In this document: piece after piece, positions 22,868 through 33,892 of the stretch | How positions within the stretch are numbered: position 1 is the stretch's first letter | Layout: every line of letters starts with the position of its first letter | From: Megascapheus bottae | Lineage: Eukaryota > Chordata > Mammalia > Rodentia > Geomyidae | Direction: 5' to 3' | DNA length: 64,000 nucleotides | Assembly: GCA_024803745.1 (NCBI GenBank) | Contig: JANJXV010000189.1 | Location: 1,316,861 to 1,380,860, forward strand | Notes under the pieces: model-generated | Database searches by the model: none | Seen by the model: only the letters and a program-made list of their open reading frames with translations | Told to the model about the DNA's origin: nothing | Position numbers and translations under genes: made by a program

Positions 22868-23640
22868 GTAGGTGCTGAGGTCTTCAGGCACAGTTCCTCA
22901 ATGAGAAAAGGAAAGCTCACCTCAAATCCTTTGTAGGTAGACTTGGCTTCTCTCTTGGTGTACAGCTTTTGGTTTGTGACAGGATGGATGGATTTTTTGC
23001 TTTCTACGCTTGGAATTCCAAGTCTCTGTAACCATCAAGTTAGGTGGGGCACTTAAAAAACTTTTAAGTTCCTGGCCTGTATGTTCTAAGATACTGTAAA
23101 AAAAAATACCTCTTGCCTTACCAGCACAGATTACATGCATTTATAAGGTTTGCATTTCTTAAAGTGCAGGTGGTAGGCCTCCCTCATCACTATGTTCTAG
23201 AACCAGCATTTCTGAATAAACACAGTAGACTACAGCTATGGCAACTGCTAGGATACTAAGCTCATGCCTGAAGCACTCTAGCTGTGTGTCCTGCTCTCTA
23301 CAGCCTGGAGTCCCTGTTAAGAGGAATTCGCATTAGAGCCAGTGAAATCCAGAGACCACATCACATACAATCTACCTTCCAATGTCACAGAGTTGACATT
23401 GTTGATGAACAATGGTGGGATAATGGTAAGACACGAGAAAATTGAAATAACAAGTTAACTGGAGTTTCTAACTGGTTATGTGCCAAGGGCTTTCTTTTTA
23501 AGCAATGTTGTCCCTTTAGTCTCAGCACCCTTACTGGGTAAGTGATTTGAGGATGCAGAAGGGAGAGTTTGGCTTCTGAGGTCAGTGTTCTTGGTTTGTC
23601 CTCTGAGCTGCCTCGCTGACCTGCAGTTTTGACCTTGCAG

Positions 23641-23756
23641 ACAGGGGCACCCTACACAAAGCTGTGAACCTCAAGGATGATGTGTACCTGATTGAGGAGA
23701 CCCAGCTTTTCCAGAACTCTGAGCCAGTCCAAACTCTGCTGTTATCTTCAAAGAAG
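23641..23756 (+). pseudogene. Copy B exon 11: end of sema domain, open
   Basis: 116 bp, reading (D)RGTLHKAVNLKDDVYLIEE to ...TLLLSSKK, with donor 'gtaaag'. It is better conserved than several upstream exons of this dead copy. Confidence 0.88.
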
Positions 23757-25269
23757 GTAAAGGGGTTCAGGCAAAAGGATTAGGTGACCCTCTTCCTTGG
23801 AAAATTTGCATGTCTGTGATGTTAGCCTGGCCAGCCTGGGTTGGTTGATAAGGGATCAGATGAGGGACCTGCTTGGCCCCTGTGAGCTGGCCTTTGAAGC
23901 AGCACATAAAGCCTTCTCAGGAAAATGGGATCTGACATTTGGAAAAGAGGCAGATGGAAATGGAGAGTTAGTACTTTACTGAGACCTTACGGTAAGTGTG
24001 TGAGACTGCAGAGTGTGTAGGTGAAATGTCATGCTTTGCAGGGACTCATCCATGCACTAGTTGATAAGCAAAATGACCACACCATGGCACAGAGAGGTTC
24101 TAATTCTCACCTTCTGAGTAACAAGGATTACAAGCATGAGACACAGATACATAGTTAGTCATAGCTATTCTCGATTTTTAAGGTGAAACAAATGCATCCA
24201 TGTTGCTGCATGTGCCTTTGGGAGCCTTCTCTCGGACTATGTTCATTAGATGCAACCAACAGACCTAATTTTTTGCAATCTGGGAACTCTTCTAGTGTCA
24301 TTTGGGTTTCTGGGGTTAACCTCGAGTCAGTGACAGGACAAGCCAGTGTCCTAGAAGTTGGAAGAGTCTGAGAAGTGCGTGGCTCTGGTTTCACACTGGA
24401 GTATGGCAGCTAATTTCTTCCTCACAGACAAAAGAGCCAATACTGACATTTCCTATTGATTTGGTTTACCAGCCTTTTGTTCATTTTTACACAGTCTTAA
24501 TGGAGGAGTTATTGCTGGACCGAGGCTCTAATGACACAGTGCCCTGTCTGCAAGTGTTCACATTCTGACACAAAGTATGGGACTGGCCAAATAGCACAGC
24601 CTTGGGGTTAGGAGGGCAAGCTTGAAGATTTGGTCAGAGGCTACTTTCTCAAGCCAATGAGTAGTCCAACAGCTTGCACCCCAAGGAGAAAAGGTCACAA
24701 GGGAATTCTCTGCAAGCCATTAGGCAGGCAGGTGGGGGTATATAAATTCACTGGAGTGCACTCTGTCTTCAATTGTTGGCTTTTCTGTTCTGCGCAGCTG
24801 GATTTGTCAAACAGAACTGTCACCTCTTAAGAATAGGAAGAAAGGAGTCCCTGAGGACAAGCTGAGCAGCTCTAATCTAAAACCTCCACATGAAATGTTT
24901 TTAGTTCCAATTGATACAACGATGAACAACTCCACACCACAAATTTACCTTCAGGTTTTTATACCAGATACATTTAAAACATGATTTTATTCCATGTTTA
25001 GATGCCCATACCTCCCCAAGATGTAGCTCATTACATATATGGAAACATTCCAAAATCTAAACAAGCTTAAAATCCAACCACTTCTGGTCCCAAAAATCTA
25101 CATAAGACATTCAACCCATAATTAGTTCTGATACTGTCCACCTTTCCCTATGGTCTCATTGTCTGAAGATAAGGTGCTCTGACCAAAGCAAGCAGGTTTG
25201 GATTCAGCCCAGACTGCCCCAGGCCCACCTCTCCACTCTGAACAGACAGAAGTCTTAGGTTATTAGAAG

Positions 25270-26290
25270 TAGAAAAGCAGTATGGAGGTTCCTCAAAAGA
25301 TTAAACATGGAGTTCCCCTATGAACCAGCAATCCCACTCCTGGGCATTTACCCAAATGACCATAAATAAGGCCACACTAAAGCTACCAGCACAACCATAT
25401 TTATTGCAGCATCATTTACCATAGCCAAGACACAGAATTGACCCAGATGCCCCTCAGTAGATGAATGTATCAAAAAAATGTGGCATATATACACAAAGGA
25501 ATTCTTTGCTTCTATCAGAAAGAATGATGTTGCCCCATTTGTAAGGAAGTGGAAAGACCTGGAAAAAAATTATATTAAGTTGAACTAAGCCAGACCCAAA
25601 TAAACATAGGCTGTATGGTTTTCTCCATTTGTAATAACTAGACTATTTCTAGGATATTCTTGGCAGAGGATCACAATTAACAGCTGTGTGCTTATGAGCA
25701 TATAAAATGATGCTTATCAAGAAATGGAAACAAGATTTTTCTGCTTTTATTTTTTTTGCCAGTCGTGGGGCTTGAACTCAGGGCCTGAACACTGTTCTTG
25801 AGTTTCTCAAGGCTAGCACTCTACCCTTGAGCCACAGCACCACTTTTGACTTTTTCAGTGTATGTGGTACCAAGTAATTGAACCCAGGGCTTCGTGCTAA
25901 GTAAGTACACTACCACTAGACTACACTTCCAGCCCCCAAGGGGTTTTTATGGTATACTGTTTGCAGTTATTTCTTTTTTTAATCTCCTCTGGTTTATTCC
26001 CTGTTGGCACTTTTTAAAAAATTTTCTGTATACTTTGTCTTGTGTATACATTTATCTGATTTGAGGAAATGAATGGGGAATCACAGAAACAGTGGGAAAA
26101 TGGTGAATCAATGCAACAGTGATACTCACTGGGCACTATGTTGGAAATGAACTTTACAACTTTAGGTAGAAGGGGAGTTGGGAGGGTGGGAGAAAATGGG
26201 GGAGGGGTAGCACTGTTCAAAAAGAAATACACGCATTACCTTAATTATGTACATTGCTCTTACAATAACAAAAATAAAATAAAAGAAAGA
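25270..26290 (+). mobile_element. L1 3' end (ORF2 C-terminus plus 3'UTR), interrupted by a SINE
   Basis: + strand L1: 'tatgaaccagcaatccca' and 'atttaccatagccaagac' are the end of ORF2, followed by 3'UTR with the G-rich tract (26165-26215) and the A-rich end 'aataaaataaaagaaag'. It is frameshifted and 5'-truncated. A minus-strand SINE sits within it. Confidence 0.85.
25747..25937 (-). mobile_element. ID-like SINE inside L1
   Basis: 'ttttttgccagtcgtggggc' through 'ctagactacacttccagccc' on the + strand is a reverse-oriented full SINE. It breaks the 3'UTR of the surrounding L1. Confidence 0.85.
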
Positions 26291-26671
26291 AAAGAAATGT
26301 AACATTTGCACTGTTTGCAAGCCTCATAGCAACTACTAACGGAAACACTTAGCCTGAGGATATAGCTACAAGGTGCATGGCTGGCCGAGGTTCATCCCAG
26401 CAGGACTGATGTGTTTCTCAAGGAATGTTGGGTAAAAAGTAGGATTTCTGCTGCCTGGAACCTTCTGGTTTTGTTGTTTTCCAGGGCTGCTAGCCAACTG
26501 CTGCTAGCTTAGCTGGCTACCATCTTGTGTTATGATCACACATATCTTTATCTTCATTGTCCTAAAGTTCTATCTTCCACTAGGAGGTACGATTCGTATA
26601 GCATCTGTTTTTAAAAATAGTTGAACAGGTGAACAGAACTGATGACATTGTATATTTATCTTGATGTTCTA

Positions 26672-26890
26672 CATAGTGGTGACACAGCATTTCTTAAATG
26701 CTCCCTGAAGTACCACATGTTCCCATGTGGTATGGAAGTTCCCGAATCGTGTGGTAACTACTAAGGTATATAAGTGCATTCTTGCGAACAAGAAAAATCT
26801 AGTTTTCTTCAAACCATCGAGGAAAGACAGCAGGGTGTATTGCTACCTGCCCTTTTCAGAAAGCCAACAAGACAGTTGTTGAGGTGCTTA
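26672..26890 (+). pseudogene. Copy B exon 14 remnant: Ig domain
   Basis: 'TAFLKCS' followed, after a frame change, by VVWKFPNRVVTTKVYKCI and NKKNLVFF aligns with the Ig domain of copy A. The acceptor is destroyed ('gttctac' where copy A has 'gttctag') and the final stretch ends at TGA after 'QDSC'. Confidence 0.75.
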
Positions 26891-26940
26891 GATGCTGGAG
26901 GTGAAGATGGGCCACAGAGAGAAGATAGTAGAATAACTCT

Positions 26941-27034
26941 CTTTTTAAATATTTTTATTGTATTTAATAAAAGGGTTACATGATATTTGCCAGATAGGAG
27001 GTGCATTAATTCACATACATTGATACCCTTCCAA
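26941..27034 (-). mobile_element. L1 3' end fragment inside terminal exon of copy B
   Basis: 'aaatatttttattgtattta' with 'gggttacatgatatttgcc' and 'cacatacattgataccct' is a short minus-strand L1 3' end. It separates the Ig remnant from the tail remnant of copy B. Confidence 0.75.
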
Positions 27035-27126
27035 AGCGTCAGAGGTACAAACTCTGGGATTATAGTTCTTGATCCTAGCTACACAAGGCAGTCATTTCAC
27101 TTCCTAAGACTGTACCCTCCAGCGTG

Positions 27127-27513
27127 TCCTGTGAACCAGAGATTATGATCAATGAGATCCAGCTTCAATCAGAGAAGACAGTGTTTCTCAAGTACAGTAA
27201 CATCTTCTTGTCCCATGTCTCTCTTCTTCTTCCTCTCCTTTTATGAGCCTCATCCTTGCCTCTTGACCTACAAATGTTAAAGGATCTGCCCAGACAGTCT
27301 TTGAAATTCTGCTCAGCTCCACTGCTCAAAAAGAAGTCCAAGTCAATTTTTTTCAGGGGTCTTCTGGAGAAGGACAAAGGCCTGACAGAGAGAAAAGTGG
27401 ATGTTTTTGTCACAATGAATCTGGAGGGGACTGCAGAGTTAGTTCAGTCTGAAGACAACCCTCCTCAGAGCAGAGGCCATGTGACTTTGAATTCTCTGAG
27501 ACTTTTCTGGTAA
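27127..27513 (+). pseudogene. Copy B remnant of stalk, TM and cytoplasmic tail
   Basis: SCEPEIMINEIQLQSEKTVF resembles the juxtamembrane region of SEMA4D. A hydrophobic run is stopped by TGA at 27244-27246, and PRQSLKFCSAPLLKKKSKS matches the membrane-proximal basic segment. The rest of the frame runs open to TAA at 27511 but is not recognisable. It shows that the ancestral unit had a transmembrane form. Confidence 0.75.
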
Positions 27514-28079
27514 AGATTGATGTAGTCTTGTGAGTTCTGCTACCTGCAACAGGGAAGTAAGTATAATCACAAGAGTCGTGATAAGAGAAAGGTGGGATTG
27601 CAGTGAAGAGATATTACCCTGCTGCTGGAGCCAGAGGCAGGGGGGCCAGGGGCAACTGTCCTTTGATGTGAGTGTGGCTGCATCCTGCCATCGTCACAGG
27701 TCCTGATGGCACTGTGTGGACTACCCACAGACACAGTACCTCAGTAGGGTACCAAAGAATGGGTAAGAATGGGAGTTTGTGTAAAGGGTATTTTTTGGAA
27801 GCACTACAGGGAGAGGTGATGGCTGAGAGCACGGCATGGATCTAGCCACAGAGGAGATAGCCTTGGAAGGGGACAGGTCAGTACTGGGTCAGAAACTCAG
27901 CACAGTGATACCCACCTATCATCCCAGCTATTCTAGAAGCTAAGGCAAAAGATTTTCTTGAATGTAAGAGGTCAGGACTAGCACAGGCAACAGGCCTCAA
28001 AAGAATAAAACAATTAGAATGCAGATGCAGATGATGATCAATATTCCAGATCAAAGTTAACACTGAGGAAGATCTGGCT

Positions 28080-30180
28080 GTCTACTTTCCATGTGTCCAG
28101 CCCCACCTCTATCCCCGGGACCTGTTGGAGACATGCACTGAGGAATGCCATCTGTTCTTCCAAGGCTAGAAAAGCAACTATAGGCCCTGGGCCTGCAGAA
28201 TGGAGAAGTCAATGTGAACAGAGTACAAGCAAGCAGAGACAATGTCAGACCTTGGACCTAGTGCTGCTTGAAGTCCCATCTTAAGGGCACTCCTCTTGTG
28301 CAGACTACCTGAATAAACTACAGGAGGTAGTCTGAATGCCCCTCAGATTATGTGGTGACCCCTAAATGTCTTTGCAAGACTCTCTAACACACCATTGAGC
28401 CATGTGCATTCAAACGGAAGGTGTATGGTGGACCTCTGCCTCGCATGGTACAGAGCCAGCTGGCTGTACTGGTACCCACACAGACAGCTTCTATGATCTC
28501 CACTAGAAATTGATCTCCTGGAGCCCGGTAACATCTGGTATGTGGGAAGGAGGAGGTGTGGCTTCTCAACATTGGATAAGGTTCATGTGGCACTCTGGCT
28601 TCTGTCTCAAGGTGATCCAGGATGATACAGGATGTACAGACACATGCAGAGGGTATAGAGAAGGCTTTCTCTGAATGTGCCAAGGGCTGGTTCTGTCTGA
28701 CCAGCTTGCAGTCTCGTAATTTACTTGATCCCCCCCAAAACAAAGCAACAACGGCACAGAGAGAAGGTTATGCCGATAGGGTAAGTGACCACGATGACAG
28801 CGGCTATACATAACTCTCAGGCTGTTGGGGGCCCCTCTCCTTAACAAGGACCGCTGTCCTATCTGTGCTAAGGTAACTGCGGTGTTTCTTAGCTCTGTGG
28901 TGCCGCTGCTGTAAATATGAGTTGTGACCAGGACCCTGAGACAGAGAGCTGTTTTCCAGCCTGTACCACAGGCTGTTGTGCACAGGGTAGGTGTATGTCC
29001 TTGATTCCTGCCCCCTCACCTCTGTCCACAGTAACTGCTTTAGTCTCTGTGGCTTTCACAAAATTCATACTGTAGTGCCCATTCTCATCGCCACCCGCTG
29101 CATCCAAAAGATACAACTGGCTAACCCCCAGTCCATACAATGTGCTCCAGGGTTTGGAGTGTGGACACACTGAAGGTGTAAAATAGTTGTTTTTATCTTT
29201 TTAGAAACAGAAAGAATGGAAGTGATTTACTTTCATGTCCTTCGCTTCAAGCCCATCATGAAATTTCCTGGTGATTTCGGAGGTGCTGCTCAGAATCTGA
29301 AGGGATGTGGCCTAGTTGACCTGAGCAGGTACAGGCAAGGCAGGCCTCACAGGGACAGCTGGGGAAGCACAGACTACCCAGTCAAATGTAGGTAATGATT
29401 GGAGAGTTCAAGGACTGGTACATCGTCTCTGACTTCCAACTTATGCAGCTCTATCAGGCCACCGCTTGTAGTGACCAGGAAGTCAGGTTACTGCTCAGCC
29501 TTTCCGCCACAAACATGGCCCACTCTGCTGCCTGCCGAGTGACCTGTTTGGCTTTTGTGCTTCTGTGAACTCCTTCCCAAAGGTCAGATGTGTCGGGGAT
29601 GCGTCATCCAGAATGATCCCAAAAGGGAGCTGCTCTATCCATAAGGTCATCGCTAACCTACCTGGAGACCTGAGCCCCAGGGTGATAGGTTCTCTATCAT
29701 CAAAGGGAGCCATTACAGACTTGAGGATCTGCAGGGAGGACGACGTCACTCATTGTCATCCTCCCCCACCTGCTGTAAATGTCAGGAAACCAGTTCACAA
29801 TGGTCCAAAGGAGAGTGCACAGTCTGCTGTTGACATTCTATACAGCTCTGCTATGCTACCGATAATGACTGGCACATTACATGGCCAAGAGTGGCAGTCA
29901 ACAATGATTAGTTTCTGTACCCAGTGGAGGAGAAAGTGAGTTCTTTCCTCTACCACAATGTCCTAAACTCCATGGAACTGGTCACAGATGACACCTCTCT
30001 GCCAAGCATCCACGTGGTGGATGGGGATGTAGACTTCTACACTGCCCACTGACACAACTTTAAACACCAACTGCTTTGTCTACCCTCTAGGAGTCTTTTT
30101 CCAAAACTTCCTCTGCTTTGAATATGAACTGAGATCATCTTTCAGAGACATTGGCAAGCATGGTTCCACAGTAGTTTTCT
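28080..30180. other. Unidentified segment unique to the B-C interval
   Basis: I could not match this sequence to the A-B or C-D intervals or to a repeat family. It carries moderately long but overlapping open frames on both strands (for example minus 28384-28743 and plus 29565-29939), none of which resembles a known protein to me and none with convincing splice sites. It could be an old processed pseudogene, an unrecognised repeat or ancestral intergenic DNA deleted from the other intervals. Confidence 0.35.
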
Positions 30181-30821
30181 CTGCATGACTCAAGGTTTAG
30201 AGAGCTGGGTCAGGGGTCAGGTACCGCCCTTGAGGACCGGAAGCAAAGGTCAGGATGTCACCAGAATCAAAGGGGGGAACATGAACCGGATTTTCTTACA
30301 TCTCAAGGACAATTGCTTCCTGTATTTCGTTAGTTTCTTTGAAGGGAAAGAAATCATTATAGATGGCTTTGGAAGTCCTGGGATGACACTGGGAGTTTAT
30401 TTTTCTAGTACTGAGGTTTGGAGCCAGGGCCTTACACCCCTCTAACTTACTATCTAGCATTAGTTGAACCATGAACGTCCTACTTCTGCCTCCCTTTGTA
30501 TCTGGGGTGACAGGAATCCACCACCAGGCCCACCTTATTTGTTGAGTTAGGGATTTCCAAATGTAATAAACAGGTCAGATTTTAACTATAATCACTTCAG
30601 CCTCTGCAGCTAAGCAGCTGGAATTATAGCCATGAGGCACTGGAGCCTTGACATGAGGGGTGGTTTTTAAATGTCTGCCCAGAAGGGTTATGGTGTCTAG
30701 TTAAAGGTTTAGTAAAAGATCCTCGCCATTCTATGGCTTATGCCTATGAGTTTTTACATGATAGATAGACGCAGATCAGAAACTTATTCGTCCATTTTTC
30801 CAGGTGTCATGTCACCCTGCT

Positions 30822-31040
30822 GATCCTGGGGCTTGAACTTAGGGCCTGAACATTTTCCCTGAGCTTTTTCACTCAAGTCTATTGCTCCGCCACTTGAGCC
30901 ACAGCTCCACCTCCAGCTTTTTGCTAGCTAATTGGAGATAAGAGTCTCATGGTCTCTTCTGCCCAGAGTGACTTTAAGCCATAGTCCTCAGATCTCAGCC
31001 TCCTGAGTAGCTAGAGTCGTATGATCCACAAGTGCTGGGT
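30822..31040 (-). mobile_element. Dimeric ID/B1-type SINE
   Basis: Reverse orientation: 'tggggcttgaacttagggc', 'cgccacttgagccacagc', 'ttggagataagagtctca' and 'agcctcctgagtagctag' in the expected order. Confidence 0.85.
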
Positions 31041-31064
31041 TTCCATCACTTTTTATAAACTTGC

Positions 31065-31112
31065 CAAAAAAGAGAGAGAGAGAGAGAAAGAAAGAAAAAA
31101 AGAAAGAAAGAC
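31065..31112 (+). repeat. (GA)n/(GAAA)n tract
   Basis: 'agagagagag' grading into 'aaagaaagaaaaaaagaaag', directly after the SINE above. Confidence 0.9.
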
Positions 31113-31770
31113 GTCAGTATGAAATGAAAGGGTGTAATGAGCAGCAGGCAGTGATTTGGAAAAGCTCGCCCTTGGACTTCACAGGTACATGGAGGCCATC
31201 TGTCTCCCCGCTATGGGTTCACATTCCCTGGCTAGGTAAGAAATGCCTATGCTTCCATTGCCTTTCCTTGGCCCAGGAATCTGCTGTCCATAAAGGGAAT
31301 CAAGCCCTAACATGAAGCAAGCTTGCAATTTTGATGAAATGGATTTAAAGGAGCTTCTTTCAACCCAGATACATTGAAGGGTTGATTGACCTATCTGGGT
31401 CTGTCTCTGATAGGCGGTATTTGTGTTGAGCCATTTGTTAAGGCAACTTGTGCTACTCAGAGTCTTGACAACTCATGTGAGTCTCAGTTTGGTAGGAACA
31501 GAGGGGGTCCTGAGAGGTGACTTCTATATGCTTCTATCACCATGATACATCACTGGTGTATTGAGCTTGTAGGCTTAACTGTTCTCACCAGTTCAAGCAG
31601 GCATCTGTCTGGGCACAGGTCTTAGAGGCAGGAGGCATGAATGCTGCCCGCAGTCAATTGAAGTTACTCCTTAAGCAGAGAAAACCATGTTTAATTCTCA
31701 TGCATAGTCTTGAGAATAACACACAACTGGGGCATATTAATGAGTACAGTGTGTGAACTTCTACATCCTT

Positions 31771-31906
31771 TACACACACACACACACACAATAAATATAT
31801 ATATATATATACATATATATATAGAGAGAGAGAGAGAGTGAGAGAGAGACAGAGAGACAGAGAGACAGAGAGAGACAAAGAGGGAGAGAGAGAGAGGGGG
31901 GGAGTG
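31771..31906 (+). repeat. Compound (CA)n-(TA)n-(GA)n microsatellite
   Basis: Ten CA units (31771-31790), then TA-rich (31793-31822), then a ~85-bp GA/GACA tract to about 31906. No gene is linked to it. Confidence 0.95.
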
Positions 31907-32159
31907 GGGGAGGTCAAGTCATGGTGGAACATACCTGTTGTGCCTGGCCTTGAACTTTTGCTACCTTAAGGGACTACTTGGGTCCCCAGCTCTCTGGTCT
32001 GGCACCATTTGAAGAGATTTCAGTAGGATAAGGTCGCACTCTGCAGGGTAACCTGCTCCATGCGAAGGTACTAAGCTCATTGAAGGCCAAGCTATTGTCC
32101 TGAGTCAGTAAGTCCATCTGTTCAGTCATAGGTGAAACTTAGCTAATTGTGCTATAAGG

Positions 32160-32580
32160 AATATCTTCATGCTTGTTGTTTTTAATGTACTATGTGAAGT
32201 TATTTCTTTACTCTTTTTTTATCCTCTTATGTTTTATCCCCTGTTGTTGCTGTATATGACTTTGGTGTCTGGTTTTTTTTTTGTATATACATTTATTTAT
32301 TTGAATTAGGGAAGGGGCAAACAGAGATGATAAGACAAAGGACAAAGGGTGAACCAATATAATAGTGACAGTCACAAGACAGTATGTTGGAAATTAACTT
32401 TACAACAAAATAGCTAGGATTACAGGTGTGAGCCACCAGGCCGGGCCAGGGAGTGGGGGAGGGAAAGTGGGAGAAAAACATGGGACGGGGTCCAATACTC
32501 AAGAAATAATATACTCACTACCTTACAAATGTCACTGTAACCCATCTATATATCACTCTAACAATAAAATAAAAAAAGAA
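32160..32580 (+). mobile_element. L1 3' end with SINE-derived scrap
   Basis: L1 3'UTR motifs in + orientation ('cagtatgttggaaattaact', G/A-rich tract, 'cactgtaacccatctata', then 'aataaaataaaaaaag'). 'ggattacaggtgtgagccac' (32418-32440) inside it is a SINE fragment. Confidence 0.75.
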
Positions 32581-32934
32581 TGCTACAGAATCTCTTTGAA
32601 TTTTTCAGTAGATTAAACATGCATGAGTTCCAAGGCTTTGATTTACTCAGCTTGAGACGTCCTTATTTATAGGTGGTTCTTCCCTTGCCCCTGGCAGTGA
32701 GTTCACAGTCCTATAAGCCCTGAAGGAAAAAGCAATAGCCAGGTGGTCCAGAAGGAAAGGTAGAACTGAAAGATGAGTGCGTTGGCGTCCCATGACTGAC
32801 TTATCAGCTCCTTTATCCAGGTTCACACATTTTGAAGGCGTGATTCTGGAAGATGATGCAAAACTTAGAAAAGCAGGAGCCTGTTTCCAGAGTGCTTAAT
32901 GGATCCTGCCTATTGTGAGCAAGCAGACTACAGG

Positions 32935-33008
32935 TCCAGCACCTGTGATTCAGCCCACAGAGTTCCAGGCCAGGTACCATTCCAAAGAATCTGGGGTTTT
33001 CAAGACAG
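32935..33008 (+). other. Candidate 5' noncoding exon of copy C
   Basis: Contains 'gagttccaggccaggtacca' and ends 'ttttcaagacag' before the donor-like 'gtaggt'. The same block occurs upstream of copy D ('gagttccaggccaggtgcca', about 58945) and a weaker one upstream of copy B. It is 3.9 kb before the coding exon 1 acceptor. Conserved spacing supports a shared function, most simply an untranslated exon. Confidence 0.35.
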
Positions 33009-33647
33009 GTAGGTTCTGGTGAGTGGGACAGTGAGGTGTAGGTAGAGGCTTTCCTATTTGTTGTGCCCCTGGAATTGAGGTTCCCATATTTATAGCAGCA
33101 GGTATTTTCTTCCTGGCTCTGTTTCTTGTAAGAAAGTCAGCAGTGTTAACTTATTGAATCCTCCCTGCAGCCTCAACTTCCCTTGTGTGTTTCTGATAGA
33201 GACATCTGCTCGGATCCCGTTCTTACTTCCACATACCTTCTTACATCATGTGCAGCAGTCCAGTCAGGCAGACAGGCATCTCTTCAGCTTGTGATCTTAT
33301 CATCTCAGTTAGTTCTTTCTCTCTTCCACGTGTGGAAGTCCAGAAGATAGATCACCTCTATGTTCTGTGAGGAAGATGGGTAGCATAGCTGAATTAATGG
33401 ACTTGTTACAGTGTGCCATCCTCATGTTGAGGTTTGAGTTTGCAACATTTTGCTAGCGGATCATTTGCCTGTTTACAAACTAGAATGGTGGGAAATCTGG
33501 GGTTAAGCATGGCAAATGTTGCAAAGAAATTGTCTATGGAAAAAAGGGAACCCTGCTTCCAGCTGCAGAAAGGATTACACTTTACACACTAGATGTGCTC
33601 CTTCATATCTCATATAGGAAGGAAGCTGTCTCATTGCCTTTTATTGT

Positions 33648-33892
33648 TTTTACTTTTTTTTTTGGTCGGTTGTGGGGCTTGAACTCTGGGCCTGAGCGTT
33701 GTCCCTGAGCTCTTCCGCTCAAAATTACTGCCCCACCCCTTAAGCCACAGCACCACTTCCAGTTTTCTTGTGGTTAATTGGAGATAAGAGTCTCATGGAC
33801 TTTTGTGCCTGGGCTGACTTTGAACTGTGATCTTCAGATCTCAGCCCCCCAAATAGCTAGGATTACAGGTGTGAGCCACCAAGCCAGGCCTC
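33648..33892 (-). mobile_element. Dimeric ID/B1-type SINE
   Basis: A T-run, 'tgtggggcttgaactctggg', 'agccacagcaccacttcc', 'ttggagataagagtctcat' and 'aggattacaggtgtgagcc' form a complete reverse-oriented dimer. Confidence 0.9.

Larger units (their letters stand above)
23757..26671 (+). other. Copy B intron region lacking PSI exons 12 and 13
   Basis: No PSI sequence is found. The left flank ('gcagctaatttcttcctcaca', about 24408) matches copy A near 1714, upstream of its PSI exon; the right flank ('cttttctgttctgcgcagc', about 24780) matches copy A near 2712, downstream of exon 13. A deletion between about 24430 and 24780 removed both exons. Confidence 0.65.
10735..27513 (+). pseudogene. Sema4D-like semaphorin copy B, inactivated
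   Basis: Ten of the 14 exons can be traced in order: 10735-10996, 12870-13027, 15898-16170, 17556-17621, 18307-18399, 20168-20281, 21071-21219, 22645-22867, 23641-23756 and a decayed Ig/tail exon at 26672-27513. Lesions are many and independent: the ancestral start ATG is GTG; exon 3 carries a SINE with an in-frame TAA; exon 4 has lost its first 11 codons and gained TAG; exon 5 has a 1-bp deletion leading to TGA; the exon 7 donor is AT instead of GT; exons 8-9 and 12-13 are absent; and the Ig exon is frameshifted with its acceptor lost. Exons 6, 10 and 11 remain open. No long semaphorin can be made. Introns and intergenic flanks match copies C and A in part, so the copy came from segmental duplication and decayed in place. 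Confidence 0.9.

Noticed and set aside
24728..24745. TATA-like 'ggtatataaattc' inside copy B
   Set aside because: It lies in the middle of an inactive copy between exon relics, with no exon start near it. Not supported as a promoter.
31654..31932. Ser/Leu-rich minus-strand open frame
   Set aside because: It is produced by translating the compound GA/CA/TA microsatellite.
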